The notes beneath the pieces were generated by a model that did no database searches, was not told where the DNA came from, and saw nothing but the letters and a program-made list of their open reading frames with translations. A program made the position numbers and the translations under genes. Positions 13,601 to 16,354 of a stretch of 16,354 nt of DNA are shown piece by piece. Every line of letters begins with the position of its first letter. The stretch's first letter is position 1. The stretch comes from Beroe ovata (taxonomy: Eukaryota; Ctenophora; Nuda; Beroida; Beroidae), in NCBI GenBank assembly GCA_946803715.1, contig CAMPET010000435.1, positions 3,672 to 20,025 on the forward strand, read 5' to 3'.

Positions 13601-14341
13601 TTTGATACCCTTCAGTGTCGCCTTCCGCTTCACTCCCGTCGCATCAGGGGTCTGAAATGATGACAATGATTATCAAGCGTGAGAAAGAATGAAAGACAAT
13701 AACTAATTATCAATGACGTATTATAACGTCTCTATCCGTGTAGTAAGACGGAGTAATGACATAACCGCGACTTGCAAACAATCCCCTTCTACCGTATAAC
13801 AGAATATAGCGAGTATAGGGTAGCGAGTAATGTGTGTGTGTGTGTGTGTGTGTCAGTGAGTCTGTGTCTGTGTAACGTGTGTGTCTGTGTGCGAGTGTTA
13901 GCANGTGTGTGTGTGTGAGTCCCTCACATTGAACGCATCTGATCCGGGTGACTCCTCAATCTTGACAACTCTGCTCCGTGTGGATCGGGTGGTGTTGAGT
14001 GATTTGTTTATGAGGATCTGACTGGTTCGCCGGGTGGAGGTCTTCACAGCCGGTCTCTTGTTCTTGTTACCACCACTAATTGAGGAGGATCGCCTGTGGC
14101 GAGAGGGAGGAGAGAGGTGAGGGAGGAGAGAGGGAGGAAAGAAGAAAAGGAGAAAGGAGAGGGAGGCGAGGAGGAGAGGGAGGCGAGGAGGAGAGAGGGG
14201 GAGAGAAGAGGAGGAGAGAGGGGGGAGAGACGTGACAAACCTGGATTTAGTGGATCTTGAGGAGGAGTGACTGAGAGTGCTGGTCCTGGTGATACTTCTC
14301 GTACTAGATCTACTTGTCTGAGTGAGTCTCTTGCTGTTCTC
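10363..14341 (-). CDS. Basic Ser/Thr/Arg-rich, probably nuclear protein; last four exons (212 aa, 5' end not found)
   Basis: Exons on the minus strand are 14241-14341, 13928-14093, 13561-13651 and 10363-10643: 639 bases, 212 residues and TGA. Each exon has an AG acceptor, the three internal junctions have GT donors, and all phases agree. The peptide is strongly basic and low in hydrophobics. It has an RS/RT-rich start, STRSTRSRVVKIEESPGSDA, then KRKATLKGIKDML as the only likely helix, a KKGKRGAVEVSDSDSDFLTP linker (an acidic SD run between basic stretches), several SP/TP sites, and a KK/TRSRAK-rich tail. This looks like the disordered C-terminal tail of a chromatin or mitotic protein, with likely nuclear localisation signals and kinase sites. 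I do not recognise the family. The last intron (10644-13560) contains a glycosyltransferase gene on the other strand. Upstream exons should lie beyond 14345. Confidence 0.85.
10774..12206. other. Host intron upstream of the glycosyltransferase exons
   Basis: Intronic for the minus-strand gene; possibly contains promoter or 5' exons of the plus-strand glycosyltransferase. A plus-strand stretch from about 11867 to 11995 is open between a TGTGCAG acceptor and a TGG|GTTTAA donor and ends hydrophobic (LPVSLLMIIW). It is a weak candidate for an upstream exon. Otherwise AT-rich with nothing recognisable. Confidence 0.35.
10838..11092 (+). repeat. CA-rich minisatellite with ACATTAACACAG units
   Basis: A (CA)n start grades into repeated 12-13 bp units of the type ACAGACATTAAC, in a stretch nearly devoid of G runs. 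Intronic for the minus-strand gene. Confidence 0.85.
12207..12258 (+). CDS. GT31 gene, short upstream exon
   Basis: The acceptor ACATTCTTTCAG (12206) is strong. The donor AAAGAG|GTCAGA at 12258/12259 is only moderate. It encodes 16 residues that align with the beta-strand opening the GT31 domain (LFILYIISAPKE). The next GT donor downstream would insert extra residues, so this junction is preferred. Confidence 0.72.
12207..13353 (+). CDS. Family-31 glycosyltransferase (beta-1,3-galactosyltransferase-like), two exons, 5' end uncertain
   Basis: Exon 12207-12258 (MNPCLFILYIISAPKE) splices to 12514-13353 (VEQRRILRRNSW...), restoring the GT31 start pattern FLxxIxSAPxxxxxRRxxxRxxW in phase 0. Hallmarks in exon-2 numbering: FVTGIP (26-31), the GDMLLTDTREGYENLVLKTL block (50-69), the metal-binding DSD (89-91) inside VKVDSDSFVNV, YAAGGGYALS (144-153) and the catalytic-region EDVYVG (173-178). 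These enzymes transfer Gal or GlcNAc from UDP-sugars to glycan acceptors in the Golgi. Odd: residues 244-269 form a C-terminal hydrophobic helix followed by a short basic tail, whereas GT31 enzymes are normally anchored by an N-terminal helix. Whether an N-terminal anchor also exists depends on unseen 5' exons. ATG 12208 could be the start or only internal. The gene lies in an intron of a minus-strand gene. Confidence 0.9.
12369..12501 (+). repeat. Minisatellite of eight CACTAACACCTCTCTCT-type units in the GT31 intron
   Basis: ACTAACACC recurs at 12370, 12389, 12408, 12425, 12442, 12459, 12476 and 12493: two 19-bp periods, then five of 17 bp. Each unit pairs a branch-site-like CTAAC with a CT-rich run. 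The array occupies over half of the 255-bp intron and ends 12 bases before the acceptor AG. Confidence 0.92.
12514..13353 (+). CDS. GT31 gene, main catalytic exon
   Basis: 279 codons and TGA (13351-13353). The open frame extends upstream to 12505, but CTCAG at 12509-12513 is the acceptor and there is no ATG in frame there. It carries all catalytic motifs plus the C-terminal hydrophobic segment (codons near 13243-13320). GC content is clearly higher than in the surrounding intron. Confidence 0.93.
   Translation: MEQRRILRRNSWLSHDWGIPGWKYKFVTGIPLQGDDVFLQEVRRESRTHGDMLLTDTREGYENLVLKTLWTLRYHGNNNSECSFMVKVDSDSFVNVKFLHEYFSSIPVDSVFYGGYKLGGTPVHRQGQWGIGERAWPHRLLPSYAAGGGYALSTPAVQQLLAVAGAQPLFRVEDVYVGALAQAAGISVTPIPDWVWYHVYYGCVLIEHATFMINVRIEWQELFIRKWVQGGDYCWVEGPYVPEHFFAVLVLLGFTGLVTLTVYSYTQVVNYRETRQKWC
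13354..13560. other. Gap between GT31 stop and the opposite-strand exon
   Basis: AT-rich presumed GT31 3' UTR. No AATAAA is seen before the facing exon at 13561. Confidence 0.5.
13561..13651 (-). CDS. Nuclear-protein gene, third visible exon
   Basis: Acceptor CATTTCAG at 13652 and donor AAAG|GTAGAA at 13561/13560. 30 codons plus one base read TPDATGVKRKATLKGIKDML then SSSPRLAKK. This is the only segment likely to form a helix. It lies 207 bases past the stop of the opposite-strand glycosyltransferase, so the two transcripts may overlap as antisense. Confidence 0.87.
13831..13918 (+). repeat. (TG)n microsatellite with an N
   Basis: Interrupted TG tracts flank an N at 13904. On the minus strand it is a CA tract just inside the intron after the donor at 13927. 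Confidence 0.88.
13928..14093 (-). CDS. Nuclear-protein gene, second visible exon
   Basis: Acceptor CTCGCCACAG at 14094 and donor AAT|GTGAGG at 13928/13927. One base plus 55 codons run from RSSSISGGNKNKRP to EESPGSDAFN. It contains RRTSQIL and TRSTRSR basic groups (PKA/Aurora-like phospho-site patterns). The preceding intron is an almost pure pyrimidine tract. Confidence 0.87.
14098..14232 (+). repeat. Polypurine (GGAGGA/GAGAGG) tract filling an intron
   Basis: Nearly all A and G on the plus strand. It forms most of the 147-bp intron 14094-14240 of the minus-strand nuclear-protein gene, where it is transcribed as CU-rich RNA. The Leu/Ser/Pro-rich open frame of 122 codons across it comes from composition. 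Confidence 0.88.
14241..14341 (-). CDS. Nuclear-protein gene, exon encoding Ser/Thr/Arg repeat-like stretch
   Basis: Acceptor GTTTCCAG at 14342 and donor TCCAG|GTTTGT at 14241/14240. 33 codons plus two bases read ENSKRLTQTSRSSTRSITRT and onward, about half Ser/Thr and rich in Arg. It starts in phase 0 and ends in phase 2. Confidence 0.8.
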
Positions 14342-14440
14342 CTGGAAACGTTATATGAGTGAGTGTCATCCATCACTATGACAATATATGGCAGCAAGAC
14401 TATCATCAGCAAGTGCGATAATCGGTGTCATCACTATCTT

Positions 14441-15058
14441 GAGCTAGCTCATCGGGAAATCGACGAAAATTTTAATTCTTTCACAGATATGACCTTCGAA
14501 GTCACATGGCGAACAGCTCCTCAGTGAAGCAAGATAGAGTCAAAATTTGACCGGGAATCGATTCAGCGTCCAAAAGTACATTGGAATGCGTAGTATTTGC
14601 ATGAGAATGGGATAAAAAAATTTCTTCGATTTTCTGATCAGAGTATCGGAAAAAATGACATGAGTGACTCCACACTTTTGTACTTCGATTTTGAGGGTCT
14701 CAAATGAATACTAAACTGGAACCGACGACACTGTTTTTTCACTAAATCATCTCCCCTACTATCAAGGTACAAGTATCAACCTTCTTAACGATCATTTGAA
14801 GTTCATACTTGCCGTGAAATCACGCCAAAATGACGATTTCAAACCCGTGGGAAGCAAACATAACAAAAACACGAAAATCACTGGGACACACCGACACCAA
14901 AAACAGCTCAAAATTATTTTACAGATGGCATATTAGTAACAAGTGTTCCTGACCTATTTTTTGAAGTAGAAATCAAATCCGAAGGAATTTTTGAGCTAGC
15001 TCATCGGGAAATTGACGAAAATTCTTATCCTTTCACAGATTTGGCCTTCGAAGTCACC
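14441..15058 (+). repeat. Diverged relatives of the 351-bp satellite
   Basis: GAGCTAGCTCATCGGGAAAT occurs at about 14441 and 14993. Between them are AGCAAGATAG, AATCGATTCAGCGTCC and CCTATTTTTTGAA-GTAGA segments in the same order as in the 6255-7525 units. The distance of about 552 bp suggests a satellite unit with roughly 200 bp inserted or diverged. It lies upstream (minus strand) of the visible exons of the nuclear-protein gene. Confidence 0.75.
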
Positions 15059-15812
15059 TGACATAATATAGCAGACAGACTAATCAGCACGTGTGTTTTG
15101 CGGTGTTGCCATTGGCAATGCAGCAAGACTCATGCTAAGAAGAGGTAAGAGGGAAGTAGAATGAAAGAAGAAGAGCGGCGTGCCATAACATGATTCATGC
15201 GATCATTGATCACAGTTCACACTCCAGCAAACAGGGAGTGAACCTAGATAATCTCTAACATTGAATGCAGTTAAGTGCAGCAGTCATGATACACTGACAA
15301 ATGATTTAGGATGAGCTTATCATGGGCTATTATCATCCATATAAAGAATCCTAAGGCTATAAAATGCCGCTGAAGAGGGGTGACTAAATTTCATAAAGTT
15401 CGCCGAGATTTAGTGACTTTTTTAAAACACGCTGAGTATCATTTTACAGATCTCGTAATGCACGCTAAAAATTATAAGGGCTCCTCATAATGCACAGCAG
15501 TTGCCGTACTTTACAGAGTTTATAATGTGTAGGTGAACATTATGAAAACAGATGGATATCGATGATCCATGAGAAAATACGATGAAGTGAAAATTTTTTG
15601 AAGGGCTAATATTGGATAATGGCGTCGATGTGTTCATTTCCTGTTGACACTCTTGATCACACTGCCCGTAATTGACTCAAAAAGGCGATCACCACTTTTA
15701 CACCATTCGTCAACATACTCGTTCAGGATGATCGTTTCTGTCAGTTTTCACATTGAAATACTTCTCGGATTCTTTATAACCTTTAAAACCTCAGACTCAT
15801 ACTTTAAGAAAA
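15059..15812. other. AT-rich region with no supported gene
   Basis: No exon with two splice sites was found. A minus-strand frame of about 32 codons (15734-15638, ending VIKSVNRK and TGA) looks somewhat protein-like but is too short to support. Confidence 0.35.
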
Positions 15813-15924
15813 AAATAAAACACTCCCTTCGGTCGTGTTTTATTTGTGATTGAATCACTCGCTTTCAGCTCGTGATTCAATCAGAATATAATGCACTCAG
15901 ACCTGCGGTCTTCGTGCATTATAT
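15813..15924. repeat. Array of three consecutive hairpins with a common internal loop
   Basis: Stem arms: 15813-15823/15835-15845 (11 bp), 15847-15858/15872-15883 (12 bp) and 15886-15896/15914-15924 (11 bp), all perfect. The stem sequences differ, yet each is closed by CAC...GTG, followed on both sides by TC and then a short inner stem (CC/GG, GCT/AGC, AGACC/GGTCT) with a three-base loop (TTC, TTC, TGC). On the minus strand the TC/TC loop becomes GA/GA, the tandem G-A mismatch arrangement. There is no protein-coding role. Confidence 0.88.
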
Positions 15925-16354
15925 ATCATAAAGTATTCGTCTTCCGGTTTTAAAGCTTATACAATATGTTTTTATGTATGAGCTAAATTTCCAGCGGGAC
16001 ATCATGCTCAGCAATTACGATGATACCTTCATATTCTGTAGTCGTGTGCTACGTCTAACGGGCGAGAGTAAATTCTCACTGACTGATGACTGCAAGAGTG
16101 TGACAGAAATGAGAGAATGTGACAGAAATGAGGGAGAGAATGCGAATGAAGTGAAAGGGTGAGAAGGATGAAGTGATGGTAGCACGATCACTTGAAGTGA
16201 GGAGAAGTATGGGATTAACTGCTTCCCTTATCGGCTGTTCCCTTATCGAGCTCGTTACAATCATTACCCAACACAAGTGCTATAGTTACACAAGATAAGT
16301 GAGAAGTCACCACACACACACACAAACACACACACACACACAAACGAACACACA
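15925..16354. other. Right edge, no gene seen; ends in (CA)n
   Basis: Short local repeats only: GTGACAGAAATGAG twice near 16099-16131, TTCCCTTATCG twice near 16224-16247, and a CA microsatellite from about 16311 to the end. Confidence 0.5.

Noticed and set aside
14044-14412. 122-codon Leu/Ser/Pro-rich minus-strand frame
   Set aside because: Runs through the purine-tract intron in a frame different from the spliced exons at both ends; explained by composition.
15638-15734. Minus-strand short frame ending ESITGSVIKSVNRK and stop
   Set aside because: Reads like protein but is only about 32 codons, has a weak acceptor and no neighbouring exon.

Overview
The window looks like nuclear DNA of an invertebrate animal. 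It has intron-rich genes with GT-AG splice sites, introns down to 86 bp, many (CA)n/(TG)n microsatellites, a satellite array, MITE-like inverted repeats and AT-rich spacers. Gene content (a Pumilio-type gene, a SAM-domain protein, a family-31 glycosyltransferase) fits a metazoan. A sponge or other early-branching animal is my guess, not something I can prove. Single N characters at 1578, 7526 and 13904 all lie in microsatellites and probably mark assembly joins.

Long ORFs are mostly misleading here. The real genes are chains of short exons that I joined by splice sites and reading phase. From left to right: (1) minus strand, 3521 to beyond the left edge, the 5' part of a probable Pumilio RNA-binding protein (exons 3489-3521, 2704-2868, 619-771; the PUF domain would lie outside). 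(2) Minus strand, 8657 to 5281, a complete six-exon gene for a 239-residue protein: an N-terminal SAM domain, a cysteine cluster, and a C-terminal fold that I read as bacterial-PH-like. Its six exons sum to exactly 720 bases with every junction in phase. (3) Minus strand, 14341 to 10363, the last four exons (212 residues) of a basic, Ser/Thr/Arg-rich, probably nuclear protein that I cannot name. (4) Plus strand, 12207-13353, a family-31 (beta-1,3-galactosyltransferase-like) glycosyltransferase nested inside the 2.9-kb last intron of gene 3, with an unusual C-terminal membrane segment.

Between and inside the genes are: a 351-bp satellite (6255-7525) inside the long intron of the SAM gene, with a diverged relative at 14441-15058; a 118-bp MITE with 7-bp target duplications (4662-4779); GC-rich inverted repeats around 9328-9803; E-box-rich and CG-palindromic patches; and a row of three hairpins (15813-15924) with unrelated stems but the same internal loop.

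The most interesting signals concern splicing and structure. A minisatellite repeats a branch-site/pyrimidine-tract unit eight times before the glycosyltransferase acceptor. One intron is a pyrimidine wall with a single candidate branch adenosine. One exon of the SAM gene is bracketed by complementary (AC)n and (GU)n tracts, and skipping it would create a stop codon exactly at the next junction.
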